Source: Chitinimonas_A lacunae
Lineage (GTDB): Bacteria > Pseudomonadota > Gammaproteobacteria > Burkholderiales > Chitinimonadaceae
Assembly (NCBI RefSeq): GCF_042650885.1
Contig: NZ_JBHSBU010000001.1
Span: 1-64,000, forward strand
Reading direction: 5' to 3'
DNA: 64,000 nt
The position numbers and the translations under genes are program-made. Below, in pieces: positions 26,715 through 36,077 of the stretch (position 1 is its first letter; the number at the start of each line of letters is the position of its first letter). The notes below the pieces were generated by a model. The model was not told where the DNA came from. It ran no database searches and saw only the letters and a program-made list of their open reading frames with translations.

Positions 26715-27060
26715 GCCGCTGGCAACTACCCGCCTGTCGGGTCCCTGGACCGGACAGGCGTGAAGCAGAACAACGATGCGGCCTGCCGCATCGACAGAGA
26801 AGGGGTGGGGCGGTGCTGTCCGGGCCGGTCGGCGACCGTGTCGGGCCGGGGTCGTGCCCCTGATGGCGAGTCCGGAAGCCGGACCCCGTCTGCGCTGCCG
26901 GCGCGGACGCGCCGCCTGCACCCCAAAGCCTGGCGGGCAGCTTTGCTGCCCGGCTGGGCCAAGCGGATTCGTCTGAGTCCGCTTGGCCGAGTCGTACCGA
27001 TGCGACCGGGGCGCGGATCATCGATCCGATGACCGAACCGGCTGGAGATTGAGATAGAAA
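26715..27060. other. malE-malF spacer filled with stem-loops
   Basis: No gene is seen. Nine hairpins of different sequence follow one another: 26731-26760 (CGCCTGTC/GACAGGCG with an inner stem), 26774-26793 (CGATGCGG/CCGCATCG), 26826-26838 (CGGTC/GACCG), 26848-26860 (GGGG/CCCC), 26870-26884 (GTCCGG/CCGGAC), 26900-26913 (GGCGCG/CGCGCC), 26934-26952 (CGGGCAGC/GCTGCCCG), 26957-26988 (11-bp stem) and 27014-27028 (CGGATC/GATCCG). None carries a T run. Confidence 0.85.
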
Positions 27061-28587
27061 ATGGGGCGTATTTACGAGAAATTCGGCCTGCCGCTGTTGG
27101 CGGTGGCGGCTTTGCTGGCCGGGCTGTTCCTGGTGATGAAGATCTATCTGGTCGGTCAGCCCTTGGTGGCCGTGATCGGTCTGGCCGTGATCGGGGTCGC
27201 GACCTATATCTACACCTCGGCGCGCGGCTATGCCTATCGCTATCTGTTCCCGGGCCTGCTGGCGGCCGGTGTATTCGTGCTGTTTCCGCTGCTCTATACC
27301 TTCGCCATCGGCTTTACCAACTACAGCTCGAAGAATCTGCTGTCGTACGAGCGGGCGCGCCAGTTCTTTCTCGACGAAACCTATCTGGTCGAAGGCGAGA
27401 CACTGGCTTTTACCCTGCATCCTGACGGCGCGGCCTTTCGTATCCGGCTGGAAAACGATCAGGGCAAGGTATTCCTGACTCCCTCGCTGGCCTTGCAGAA
27501 GGCCGAGCCGCTGACCGTCGAGGCGCGCCCGCCGCAGCCCGGCGAAGCGGCACTGGGCGAGCCTGCCCCGATCCGCCAGTTGACCCAGCGGCTGGCCGCA
27601 TTGAAGCAGGTGACGGTGCTGCTGCCCGACGGCGCCCGCGCCAGCGCTTCGGGGCTGCGCGAATTCGCCCCGCTCAGAAAGCTCTATGCCGCCAACCCCG
27701 ACGGCAGCCTGGTCAATCAGCAAGACGGCAGCCAGATCCGGCCCGATTTCGAACGCGGCTTCTTTGTCACGGCCAGTGGCGAGAGCCTTCAGCCCGGCTT
27801 TAAGGTGGCAATCGGCTGGGACAACTACCGCCGCATCTTTACCGAAGACGCCTTCCGCGAGCCGTTCCTGCGCATCTTTGGCTGGACCGTGCTGTTCTCG
27901 GGGCTGACCGTGGTGTTCACCTTCATGATCGGCATCGTGCTCGCGGTGCTGCTCAATTGGGAGGCGCTGCGTTTCCGCGGCGTCTACAGCACCTTGCTGT
28001 TCCTCCCTTATGCCGTACCGGGCTTTATTTCGATCCTGGTGTTCAAGGGGCTGTTCAACGACAACTTCGGCGAGATCAACTTCATTCTCAATGCGCTGTT
28101 CGGGCTCAAGCCGGCCTGGTTCAGCGACCCGGTACTGGCCAAGGTGATGCTGCTGATCGTCAATACCTGGCTGGGCTACCCCTATATGATGGTGCTGTGC
28201 ATGGGCCTGATCAAAGCGATCCCGGCCGATCTGTACGAAGCGTCGGCGATTGCCGGCGCCGGTCCGCTGACCAATTTCTTCCGTATCACGCTGCCGCTGA
28301 TCGTCAAGCCGATCACGCCGCTGCTGATTTCCAGCTTTGCCTTCAATTTCAACAATTTCGTGCTGATCGCCCTGTTGACGGGCGGCCGGCCCGACTTCCT
28401 TGAAACCAAGGTGCCGGCCGGGACCACCGATCTGCTGGTGTCCTACACCTACCGGATCGCCTTTGAAGACTCGGGCCAGAACTTCGGCCTTGCGGCGGCG
28501 GTATCGACGGTGATCTTTGTATTGGTTGCCATCCTGTCACTGATCAATCTGCGCCTGACCCGGGTCAATCAACAGGAAACACGCTGA
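27061..28587 (+). CDS. malF: Maltodextrin ABC permease MalF
   Basis: MalF is one of the two membrane subunits of the importer. At 508 residues it is close to E. coli MalF (514). Three hydrophobic segments lie in the first 90 residues (LPLLAVAALLAGLFLVMKIYL and following). A large periplasmic insert spans about residues 95-265, as in the MalF P2 loop that contacts MalE. The remaining membrane segments follow, with the EAA loop EASAIAGAGPLTNFFRITLPLI that docks onto MalK. The ribosome site is weak (GAGATAGAAA). malG follows after 10 bases. Confidence 0.96.
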   Translation: MGRIYEKFGLPLLAVAALLAGLFLVMKIYLVGQPLVAVIGLAVIGVATYIYTSARGYAYRYLFPGLLAAGVFVLFPLLYTFAIGFTNYSSKNLLSYERARQFFLDETYLVEGETLAFTLHPDGAAFRIRLENDQGKVFLTPSLALQKAEPLTVEARPPQPGEAALGEPAPIRQLTQRLAALKQVTVLLPDGARASASGLREFAPLRKLYAANPDGSLVNQQDGSQIRPDFERGFFVTASGESLQPGFKVAIGWDNYRRIFTEDAFREPFLRIFGWTVLFSGLTVVFTFMIGIVLAVLLNWEALRFRGVYSTLLFLPYAVPGFISILVFKGLFNDNFGEINFILNALFGLKPAWFSDPVLAKVMLLIVNTWLGYPYMMVLCMGLIKAIPADLYEASAIAGAGPLTNFFRITLPLIVKPITPLLISSFAFNFNNFVLIALLTGGRPDFLETKVPAGTTDLLVSYTYRIAFEDSGQNFGLAAAVSTVIFVLVAILSLINLRLTRVNQQETR

Positions 28588-28597
28588 AGGAGCTGCC

Positions 28598-29488
28598 ATG
28601 GCCATCGTTCTCGACAAATCGCACCGCTGGCGCGTGCTGCTGGCCCATCTGGCCCTGATCGCGGTGATTGCGGCAGTGATGTTTCCGTTTCTGATGATCC
28701 TGTCGATCTCGCTGCGGCCGGGCAATTTCGCCACCGGCGAATTGATCCCGAGCGAAATCAGCCTGGAGCACTGGAAGCTGGCGCTCGGCATCGCCTACCA
28801 AGGCCCCGATGGCCAATTGGTCGAGCCGCAGTTCAATGTGCTGCGCTGGCTGTGGAATTCGATCAAGGTGGCCGGCATGTCGGCGCTGATTGCGCTCTGC
28901 CTCTCCACCACCTGCGCCTATGCCTTTGCCCGGATGCGCTTTGCCCTCAAAAAGCCGCTGATGAATTCGCTGCTGCTGATGCAGATGTTCCCCTCGGTGC
29001 TGGCACTGGTGGCGATCTACGCCATCTTCGATCAGATCGGCAACTATGTGCCGTGGCTGGGCATCGATACCCACGGCGGTCTGGTATTGGCTTATACGGG
29101 CGGCATTGCGCTGCATATCTGGACCATCAAGGGCTATTTCGACACCGTGCCGGTCGAGATCGAAGAAGCCGCCAAGGTCGATGGCGCCACCGCCTTTCAG
29201 GCGTTTCGCTATGTGCTGTTGCCGATGGCGCTGCCCATCTTGATGGTGGTGTTCCTGTTCGCCTTTATCCAGGGGATCATCGAATACCCGATCGCCTCGG
29301 TGCTGCTCCATGAAAAGGACAGCCTGACCCTGGCCGTGGGGGCCAAACAGTTTCTCTATCCGCAGCACTACCGCTGGGGCGACTTCGCTGCCGCCGCCAT
29401 CCTGTCGGGACTGCCGATTACCGTGGTGTTCCTGCTGGCGCGCCGCTGGATGGTGGCCGGTCTGACCGCAGGTGGGGTCAAGGGCTAA
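28598..29488 (+). CDS. malG: Maltodextrin ABC permease MalG
   Basis: MalG pairs with MalF to form the translocation path. The 296-residue length is that of E. coli MalG. Six hydrophobic segments are visible, starting with LLAHLALIAVIAAVMFPFLM. The EAA loop reads EEAAKVDGATAFQAFRYVLL. The C-terminal region with QYFLY-like AKQFLYPQHYRWGDFAA and the end AGLTAGGVKG match MalG. GAAGGAG precedes the start. It is followed after 67 bases by the amylase gene, which has its own strong ribosome site. Confidence 0.96.
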   Translation: MAIVLDKSHRWRVLLAHLALIAVIAAVMFPFLMILSISLRPGNFATGELIPSEISLEHWKLALGIAYQGPDGQLVEPQFNVLRWLWNSIKVAGMSALIALCLSTTCAYAFARMRFALKKPLMNSLLLMQMFPSVLALVAIYAIFDQIGNYVPWLGIDTHGGLVLAYTGGIALHIWTIKGYFDTVPVEIEEAAKVDGATAFQAFRYVLLPMALPILMVVFLFAFIQGIIEYPIASVLLHEKDSLTLAVGAKQFLYPQHYRWGDFAAAAILSGLPITVVFLLARRWMVAGLTAGGVKG

Positions 29489-29555
29489 GGGTGAATGGTG
29501 GTTATCAAATAATCAGCATAATCATCGCTAGACAAGGTGCGGAGGTAAAAGAAAA

Positions 29556-31283
<1,728 letters not shown>

Positions 31284-31702
31284 GACGGATTTCAGGACCG
31301 GCGAGCCAAGCCGAGACGCGCGTGTTCAGGCACCTGGGCTGGATTCGGCCCGGAGGCTGGGTCCGGCTTGGACGCAGCAGGCATCCGGCCCGTCCCATCA
31401 TTTGATTCTCTTTAGAAACGGCGTCAAGGACCGCAGAGCCGCAGGGTGGGTCAGTCGCGAATCGGTAGGACGCTAGATGGCTGTCTTCTGCCCACAGGAT
31501 GGGAGCGGGCACGATAGCGACTCGGCTGCTTCGGTCTGCACTGCCTGGTGCTCTTGGTCAATTGGACGCCGCAGCGAAAGCGAATCGGTAATAACGAGGC
31601 GCCGCTTAAGTACGGCGCTGCGGCCGTCGGACGACCGACGGCATGGGAGTGAGACCGGCAATTGCCCGTTCAGAAACGCCCGAGCATCCAAGGAGCCAAG
31701 CT
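31284..31702. other. Spacer between amylase gene and gap
   Basis: The 419-base gap has no convincing gene. A perfect 8-bp stem with a 4-base loop lies at 31623-31642 (GCCGTCGG/CCGACGGC) and a weaker one at 31598-31619 (GGCGCCG/CGGCGCT around cttaagta). CCAAGCCG near 31302 could pair with CGGCTTGG about 60 bases later. No T run or clear promoter was found. Confidence 0.5.
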
Positions 31703-32716
31703 ATGACTATCCGCATCGCCATCAACGGTTACGGCCGTATCGGCCGCAACGTGCTGCGCGGCCTCTATGAATACCAGCGCCGCGACGAATTCGAGATCGT
31801 GGCCATCAATAATCTGGGCGAGATCGAGGTCAATGCCCATCTGACCGAATACGACAGCGTGCATGGCCGCTTCCGCGCCGAAGTCGGCCACGAGGGCGAT
31901 ACGCTGCTGGTCAATGGCGACCGTATCCGCTATCTGTCCGAACGCGACCCGAGCAAGCTGCCGTGGGGCGAACTCGGGGTCGATGTGGTGCTCGAATGCA
32001 CCGGCCTGTTTACCAGCAAGGCCAAGGCTTCCACCCATCTGGCCGCCGGTGCGCGCAAGGTGGTGATCTCGGCCCCGGGCGGCGAGGATGTCGATGCCAC
32101 CGTGGTGTTCGGCGTCAATGAGTCGGTGCTGCGGCCCGAGCATACGGTGGTGTCCAATGCCTCTTGCACCACCAACTGTCTGGCCCCGCTGCTCAAGCCG
32201 CTGCATGCCGCCATCGGTGTCGAGCTGGGTCTGATGACCACGGTGCATGCCTACACCAACGATCAGGTGCTGACCGACCTCTACCATAGCGATCTGCGCC
32301 GTGCCCGCTCGGCGACCCAGTCGATGATCCCGACCAAGACCGGCGCTGCGGCCGCCATTGGCCTGGTGCTGCCCGAACTGGCCGGGCGGCTCGACGGGCT
32401 GGCGGTGCGGGTGCCGACCATCAATGTCAGCCTGGTCGATCTGACCTTCACCGCAGCGCGCAATACCACGGTCGATGAAGTCAACACCGTGCTGCGCGAC
32501 GCGGCGGCGCGCAGCAATGGCATCCTGACCTATAACACCAAGCCGCTGGTCTCGATCGACTTCAACCATAACCCGGCGTCGAGCAATTTCGACGCGACCC
32601 AGACCAAGGTGACAGGTGGCCGGCTGGTCAAGGTGATGGCCTGGTACGACAACGAGTGGGGTTATTCCAACCGGATGCTCGACACGGTCAAGGCCCTGGC
32701 CGAAGCTGGTCGCTAG
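31703..32716 (+). CDS. gap: Glyceraldehyde-3-phosphate dehydrogenase
   Basis: Gap oxidises glyceraldehyde-3-phosphate, the triose made by Eda, to 1,3-bisphosphoglycerate. The 337-residue protein begins MTIRIAINGYGRIGRNVLRG (NAD fold) and has the catalytic Cys in SNASCTTNCLAPLLK and the late motif MAWYDNEWGYSNRMLDTV. The ATG at 31703 has AAGGAG upstream; a longer frame from 31643 is not supported. Epd (erythrose-4-phosphate dehydrogenase) is a close relative, but the NASCTTN motif and the pathway setting favour Gap. It lies inside the maltodextrin cluster. Confidence 0.95.
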   Translation: MTIRIAINGYGRIGRNVLRGLYEYQRRDEFEIVAINNLGEIEVNAHLTEYDSVHGRFRAEVGHEGDTLLVNGDRIRYLSERDPSKLPWGELGVDVVLECTGLFTSKAKASTHLAAGARKVVISAPGGEDVDATVVFGVNESVLRPEHTVVSNASCTTNCLAPLLKPLHAAIGVELGLMTTVHAYTNDQVLTDLYHSDLRRARSATQSMIPTKTGAAAAIGLVLPELAGRLDGLAVRVPTINVSLVDLTFTAARNTTVDEVNTVLRDAAARSNGILTYNTKPLVSIDFNHNPASSNFDATQTKVTGGRLVKVMAWYDNEWGYSNRMLDTVKALAEAGR

Positions 32717-32837
32717 CCCGTTTTCAGCCGATTCGGCGTCAGCGTGTCCGGACCAGCACAGACGCCTGGCACTCAACCAGGCTTCGTGGTGACTCCGCTT
32801 CAGACGCCAAGGCGCCGAATGATCGGGCCGACAATCG

Positions 32838-32863
32838 AACACCGCCTGCGGGCGGTGTTTTTA
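32838..32863 (+). terminator. Terminator after gap
   Basis: ACACCGCC and GGCGGTGT pair around TGCG and run into TTTTTATT. Confidence 0.95.
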
Positions 32864-32977
32864 TTGCGCGACACCACTGGAAACGACGTTATGGCCACAA
32901 TCATGCGGACGGAATGCGACAGAGAAGGCCTGTTTGTACTGCCGTTCGGCGTCAGCCCCAGTAGGACGATGGAACTT

Positions 32978-32986
32978 TGCGATAAT
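32978..32986 (+). promoter_or_regulatory. Possible extended -10 promoter of the second malE-like gene
   Basis: TGCGATAAT matches an extended -10. It follows the gap terminator and precedes the coding start by about 70 bases. The -35 is poor. Confidence 0.45.
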
Positions 32987-33057
32987 GGCGCCCGCCTTCA
33001 GGCGCCGCGCGACTGCGCGAGAGATTTTGCTTTGATGTTTTTCCAGGAGTGGATGAG

Positions 33058-34275
33058 ATGACACAAGAACGCAATCCCCGCCGCAATGCACTGGCGACCC
33101 TGGGTCGGTTGACGGCCGGCCTGCTGCTCGGTGCCGGTCTGCTGGTGCCGGCCCATGCCGCCGGTCGCGATCTGGTGGTATGGGTCAATGGTGACAAGGG
33201 CTATAACGGCATCCGCAAGGTGGGCGAGGAGTTCACCAAAGCGACCGGGATCGCGGTCAAGGTCGAGCATCCGGACGATGCGCCCAATAAATTCCAGCAG
33301 GCGGCAATCGCCGGTGGCGGTCCCGATATCTGGATCTGGCCACATGACCGGATCGGCGAATGGATCAAACTGGGCCTGCTGACCCCGATTTCGCCCAGCG
33401 CCGACGCCAAGCGCAATATTGTGCCGATCGCCTGGGATGCCTTTACCGTCAATGGCAAGGTCTGGGGCTATCCGATCTCGGTCGAGGCAGTCGGCCTGCT
33501 CTATAACAAGGCCCTGGTGAAAAAGCCGCCCCGCAGTTTCGAAGAACTGCCGGCACTCGATGCCGAACTGCAAAAGCGCGGCGCCCGGGCCATTCTGTGG
33601 GACTACAACAATACCTACTTCACCTGGCCGCTGCTGGCTGCCAACGGTGCCTATCCCTTCTTCCGCGATACCCGTGGCAACTACGACCCCAATGATACGG
33701 GCGTGGCAAAGCCCGGTGCCGTCAGCGGGCTTGAGGCGGTGGTCTCGATGATCACCCAGGGCCTGATGCCGCGCGGCACCAACTACGCCCAGATGGAAGA
33801 AGCCATGCACAGTGGCAAGGTGGCGATGATCATCAGCGGACCGTGGGCCTGGGAAGGCCTGCGCAAAGCCAAGATCGACTTTGGCGTGGCACCGATTCCG
33901 ACTGTCAAGGGCAAGCCGTCCCGTCCCTTTGTCGGCGTACTGGGCGCCATGATCAATGCCAAGAGCCCGAATAAAAAGCAGGCGCTCAGTTTCCTCGAGA
34001 ACTACCTGCTCAAGGCCGAAGGCCTCAAGCGGATGAACGACGATGTGCCGCTTGGCGTGCCGGCCGATATCACGCTGTTCTGGGAGCTTTACAACGACGA
34101 GAACATCCGCAAGTCGATGGATGCGATCCACCTGGGCAAGCCCATGCCGTCCAACCCGGAGATGAACCGCTTCTGGGGCGCGATGACCGAAGCGCTGCAA
34201 GCGGCCACCGATGGCCGGCTCAAGCCGCGCGAAGCGCTCGAAGGCGCTGCCGCGAAGATCGTCGGCAAAAAATAG
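33058..34275 (+). CDS. Second MalE-like sugar-binding protein
   Basis: This 405-residue protein is a close paralogue of MalE at 25524 over its whole length: LVVWVNGDKGYNGIRKVGEEF, PDIWIWPHDRIGEW, WDYNNTYFTWPLLAANGAY and MIISGPWAWEGL all have near-identical counterparts. The signal peptide is longer and carries a twin arginine (NPRRNALATLGRL) before its hydrophobic core; the surrounding residues are not a full Tat consensus. ATG 33058 is chosen because CAGGAG lies 8 bases upstream. It has its own promoter candidate and terminator and no permease genes beside it, so it may share MalFGK or serve chemotaxis. Ligand preference cannot be read from the sequence. Confidence 0.92.
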   Translation: MTQERNPRRNALATLGRLTAGLLLGAGLLVPAHAAGRDLVVWVNGDKGYNGIRKVGEEFTKATGIAVKVEHPDDAPNKFQQAAIAGGGPDIWIWPHDRIGEWIKLGLLTPISPSADAKRNIVPIAWDAFTVNGKVWGYPISVEAVGLLYNKALVKKPPRSFEELPALDAELQKRGARAILWDYNNTYFTWPLLAANGAYPFFRDTRGNYDPNDTGVAKPGAVSGLEAVVSMITQGLMPRGTNYAQMEEAMHSGKVAMIISGPWAWEGLRKAKIDFGVAPIPTVKGKPSRPFVGVLGAMINAKSPNKKQALSFLENYLLKAEGLKRMNDDVPLGVPADITLFWELYNDENIRKSMDAIHLGKPMPSNPEMNRFWGAMTEALQAATDGRLKPREALEGAAAKIVGKK

Positions 34276-34307
34276 CCGCCTGGGCTGCGCTATTTGCCGC
34301 CCCAAAG

Positions 34308-34337
34308 ACAGCCGGCCGCGAGGCCGGCTTTTTCTTG
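34308..34337 (+). terminator. Terminator after the second malE-like gene
   Basis: AGCCGGCC and GGCCGGCT pair around GCGA and are followed by TTTTTCTT. Confidence 0.93.
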
Positions 34338-34474
34338 CCTGTTGCAGGCGGCAAGTCCTGCCGCTCTATGATTGCCGATTTAGGAAAGATTTATTTTTCC
34401 TTGAAACTGGCTATGAATCTTTCAGATATACGTCCTGAAAATGAATAAATAATCTATCCATAATTTGCTTTCTA

Positions 34475-34491
34475 TGGCACGGCTCGTGCTT
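34475..34491 (+). promoter_or_regulatory. Sigma-54 promoter of flgB
   Basis: TGGCAC-ggctc-GTGCT has the -24 GG and the -12 GC exactly 10 bases apart. It lies 34 bases before the flgB start, which gives a short leader. Confidence 0.8.
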
Positions 34492-34524
34492 TCGTCTGGC
34501 CCACTGTCCGCGAGCGAGGCTGCC

Positions 34525-34929
34525 ATGCTTTCCAGAATCAGCGATCACTTTTCCTTCAACGAAGCCGCACTGTCGTTGCGGGCAACCCGTCAGGAAGTGC
34601 TGGCCAGCAATCTTGCCAACGCCGACACCCCGAACTACAAGGCGCGCGATTTTGATTTCGGCGCCACCTTGAAAAAAGCCACCAGCCAACGCGAAAGCAG
34701 CCTGCCATTGAGCCGCACCGACCATGGACATCTGCCTGGAATCCAGCGCAACTGGCTCGAAGCCGAGCTGCTGTACCGCAACGATGTTCAGCCTTCGATC
34801 GATGGCAATACCGTCGATAAGAATATCGAGATGGCCAACTACACCGACAACGCCATCCGCTACCAGGCCAGCCTGACCTTCCTGCAACGCCGCATCGAAG
34901 GTCTGCGTACCGCGATGCAGTCGCAATAA
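34525..34929 (+). CDS. flgB: Flagellar proximal rod protein FlgB
   Basis: FlgB is one of the rod subunits that cross the periplasm. The 134-residue length is typical. The N-terminal flagellar rod motif reads LRATRQEVLASNLANADTPNYKARD, and the protein ends in an amphipathic helix (ASLTFLQRRIEGLRTAMQSQ). It lacks a cleavable signal, since rod proteins leave by the flagellar type III system. The frame is open from 34465, but GCGAGG before ATG 34525 and the sigma-54 site at 34475 fix the start. It opens the flgBCDE segment. Confidence 0.96.
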   Translation: MLSRISDHFSFNEAALSLRATRQEVLASNLANADTPNYKARDFDFGATLKKATSQRESSLPLSRTDHGHLPGIQRNWLEAELLYRNDVQPSIDGNTVDKNIEMANYTDNAIRYQASLTFLQRRIEGLRTAMQSQ

Positions 34930-34941
34930 GGAGCCGCCGCC

Positions 34942-35355
34942 ATGTCTTTGTTCCGGGTATTCGATATTGCAGGTTCGGCCATGACCGCCCAGTCGATGCG
35001 GCTCAATGTGGTAGCGAGCAATCTGGCCAATGCCGAGAGCGCCACCAGTTCCTCGGGCCAGCCCTACCGGGCCAAGCAGGTGGTATTCAGCGCGACCCAG
35101 ATGACCCAGAACCAGCCACAGGCCGTGGGAGTACGGGTCAGCGCCGTCTCGGAAGACATGTCGCCGCCACGGCTGGTCTACGACCCCAAAAATCCGCTGG
35201 CCGACCAGAACGGCTATATCGCCATGCCCAACGTCAATGTCATCGAAGAGATGACCAATATGATCTCGGCCTCGCGCTCTTATCAGACCAGCGCCGATAT
35301 GATGAATACTGCCAAGACGCTGCTCCAGCGTACTTTGGCGCTTGGACAGGCTTAA
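34942..35355 (+). CDS. flgC: Flagellar proximal rod protein FlgC
   Basis: FlgC is a rod subunit next to FlgB. The 137-residue protein has the rod motif FRVFDIAGSAMTAQSMRLNVVASNLANAES near its start and the conserved C-terminal MPNVNVIEEMTNMISASRSYQTSADMM helix, here quoted in parts: NVNVIEEMTNMI and SRSYQTSADMMN. AAGGAG precedes the ATG by 9 bases. It is 12 bases after flgB and 12 before flgD. Confidence 0.96.
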   Translation: MSLFRVFDIAGSAMTAQSMRLNVVASNLANAESATSSSGQPYRAKQVVFSATQMTQNQPQAVGVRVSAVSEDMSPPRLVYDPKNPLADQNGYIAMPNVNVIEEMTNMISASRSYQTSADMMNTAKTLLQRTLALGQA

Positions 35356-35367
35356 AGGGAATCTGCC

Positions 35368-36051
35368 ATGCTTGCCGTCAACTCCTCCACCAATGCACCC
35401 AATCCCTACGCCAGTCTGAACGGTAAGACCACCGACAAGACCGAGATGGAGCAGACCCAGGACCGCTTTCTGAAGCTGCTGGTCAAGCAGTTGCAGAGCC
35501 AGGATCCGATGAATCCGATGGATAGCGCCCAGAGCACGGCCCAGATGGCCCAGATCAATACCGTGACGGGTATCGAGAAGCTCAACCAGACCATGACCAC
35601 CATGATGAGCACCTTCCAGGCTGGTCTGTCGGTCCAGGCAGCCAGTATGGCGGCCGGTCTGGTCGGCCGTGAGGTCATTGCACCGGGCGACAAGACAACC
35701 GTCAAAGATGGCACAACCCTTGCTGAGGTAGGAGTGAAAGACGGTGTCAGCAATGTAGAAGTGACGGTCTACAGCGAAAGCGGCACCAAAGTCGGTGTGG
35801 TGAAGCTCGGCAACGTCAAGCCGGGGCGCCAGGCGATCGATCTGAATGGGATTGCCGGTGAGGGGCAAAAGCTGCCGGACGGCAATTACCGCCTGGTTGC
35901 CGCCGGGGTGGACAAGGATGGCAAGCAAGTCCAGCTCGATACCTTCACCAAGACCAAGGTGGTCAGCGTGGGCGTCAGCGGTACTGGCATCAATCTGAAC
36001 CTGCCAGGCAATCGCAGCGTGTCGCTCGGCGACGTCACCCAAATCATGTAG
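35368..36051 (+). CDS. flgD: Flagellar hook scaffold (cap) protein FlgD
   Basis: FlgD forms the cap under which FlgE polymerises and is later discarded. The 227-residue protein has the N-terminal hook-capping motif DRFLKLLVKQLQSQDPMNPM followed by a Gln/Thr/Met-rich helix. The C-terminal half is a beta-rich FlgD Ig-like/tudor part (VEVTVYSESGTKVGVVKLG, LPDGNYRLVAAGVDKDGK). AAAGGGAA serves as ribosome site. It sits between flgC and flgE as in most flg clusters. Confidence 0.95.
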   Translation: MLAVNSSTNAPNPYASLNGKTTDKTEMEQTQDRFLKLLVKQLQSQDPMNPMDSAQSTAQMAQINTVTGIEKLNQTMTTMMSTFQAGLSVQAASMAAGLVGREVIAPGDKTTVKDGTTLAEVGVKDGVSNVEVTVYSESGTKVGVVKLGNVKPGRQAIDLNGIAGEGQKLPDGNYRLVAAGVDKDGKQVQLDTFTKTKVVSVGVSGTGINLNLPGNRSVSLGDVTQIM

Positions 36052-36077
36052 TTGTAGTCGACACCGGAGCAAGCAAC

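Larger units (their letters stand above)
32717..33057. other. Spacer between gap and the second malE-like gene
   Basis: This 341-base gap contains a hairpin at 32764-32782 (GCCTGG/CCAGGC), the gap terminator and an extended -10 promoter, annotated separately. No gene is supported. Confidence 0.6.

Noticed and set aside
26760..27032. 90-codon ORF in the malE-malF gap
   Set aside because: Its sequence is dictated by successive palindromes and has no protein features.
31477..31770. 97-codon ORF before gap
   Set aside because: It overlaps the gap start out of frame and has no ribosome site.
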